From Lachnospiraceae bacterium (GTDB lineage: Bacteria > Bacillota > Clostridia > Lachnospirales > Lachnospiraceae), in NCBI GenBank assembly GCA_902363135.1, contig CABIZF010000002.1, positions 186,001-250,000 of the forward strand: a DNA stretch of 64,000 nt. Reading direction: 5' to 3'. Below are positions 63,582-64,000 of the stretch, piece after piece. Every line of letters begins with the position of its first letter. Positions within the stretch are counted from its first letter, which is position 1. A model generated the notes under the pieces. That model ran no database searches, was not told where the DNA came from, and saw nothing but the letters and a program-made list of their open reading frames with translations. The translations under genes were made by a program, and so were the position numbers.

Positions 63582-64000
63582 ATGAACAGCAGGTCAGAAG
63601 CACCATTGAAGACACAGGCGAAGGCGCAGGAAGGCAGAAAAACAGCAGCTGCGGTCCTGGGGGTTTTGGCTTCCGGGATCTGTGCAGTGGGCGCCGCGCC
63701 GCCGGTGCAGAATTTGGCAGCGCAGATGGCGGATGATTCGCCGCGTCCCCGCGTCGCCCTCACCTTCGACGACGGTCCGCATCCCATTTACACAAAAAGG
63801 CTGCTCGACGGCCTGCAGAGCCGGGGCATCCGTGCGACCTTCTTTGTCGTGGGAGAAAATATTTCCGGCAGCGAGGAGCTGATCCGGCGGATGGCAGGCG
63901 AGGGACATGTCATCGGTAACCATACCTACAGCCACATAAAGCTCTCCGGCATCACGGATGCGGAGGCGTGCGGGGAGGTACAGAAGACAGATGCGCTCGT
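63582..64000 (+). CDS. Polysaccharide deacetylase, N-terminal part (cut by window end)
   Basis: 139 codons to the window edge. A basic N terminus and one hydrophobic segment (TAAAVLGVLASGICAVGAAP, about residues 22-41) indicate export. The NodB-type catalytic domain begins with ALTFDDGPHPIYTKRLLDGL (about 60-79; metal and base aspartates) and continues with GHVIGNHTYSHIKLSG, the histidine motif. It removes acetyl groups from peptidoglycan or a similar glycan outside the membrane. The ribosome binding site is weak (GGCAGG). Confidence 0.85.
   Translation, partial: MNSRSEAPLKTQAKAQEGRKTAAAVLGVLASGICAVGAAPPVQNLAAQMADDSPRPRVALTFDDGPHPIYTKRLLDGLQSRGIRATFFVVGENISGSEELIRRMAGEGHVIGNHTYSHIKLSGITDAEACGEVQKTDAL

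Overview
The window reads as a chromosomal segment from a low-to-mid GC Firmicute of the class Clostridia, most like a gut Lachnospiraceae. The signs are T-box leaders ahead of a tryptophan transporter and tyrS, a CIRCE/HrcA site at clpB, strong TTGACA-17-TATAAT type promoters, purine-rich ribosome binding sites, YesM/YesN type two-component genes, DUF4250 and DUF3990 proteins, and a Firmicutes-type ethanolamine microcompartment locus. I cannot name a species.

Layout. 1-3.4 kb: a T-box controlled trpXYZ-like ABC importer. 3.4-7.9 kb: a TIM-barrel sugar isomerase (minus strand), glycerol kinase, an FAD dehydrogenase and the tail of a broken ABC ATPase gene. 8.2-27 kb: one long ethanolamine-utilisation operon. 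It starts at a good promoter and runs through a cobalamin riboswitch, a candidate ANTAR-type hairpin and an intrinsic terminator. The genes are DUF2284, eutG, eutS, eutP, eutA, eutB, eutC, eutL, a eutK-like shell gene, eutE, eutM, eutM, eutT, pduL-type eutD, eutJ, an unnamed BMC protein, eutN, pduS-like, pduT-like, eutH, eutQ and a GNAT acetyltransferase. EutH imports ethanolamine. EutBC with EutA and EutT makes acetaldehyde and ammonia using adenosylcobalamin. EutE and PduL lead to acetyl phosphate, and EutG leads to ethanol. EutS, EutL, EutM, EutN, EutK and PduT build the shell.

27-35 kb: mgtE behind a long attenuated leader that encodes a 29-residue peptide, then a MATE transporter, an AAA-ATPase/nuclease-fold protein, an inositol monophosphatase, an acyltransferase and an HTH-Uma2 protein with palindromic operators. 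35.5-46 kb: an NSS transporter, a lipoprotein (solute-binding plus 5'-nucleotidase C-terminal domain) followed by a hybrid histidine kinase, a convergent GGDEF protein, a DUF3990 toxin-like pair and an aldo/keto reductase. 46-54 kb: an Rbs-type sugar ABC transporter, then a YesN regulator, a YesM kinase and an RbsA-like protein that has lost all ATPase motifs. 54-56.2 kb: an amidohydrolase gene broken by an IS200/IS605 element with a dead tnpA, an apparently intact tnpB and a right-end RNA region. 56.7-64 kb: CIRCE-clpB, DUF4250, a second MATE transporter, T-box tyrS and the start of a polysaccharide deacetylase cut by the window edge.

The observations I rate highest are the mgtE leader peptide attenuator, the pseudo-ATPase in the two-component operon, the EutX/Rli55-like leader of the eut operon, and the left-truncated TnpB element inside the amidohydrolase gene. 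I saw no rRNA, complete tRNA or CRISPR array.
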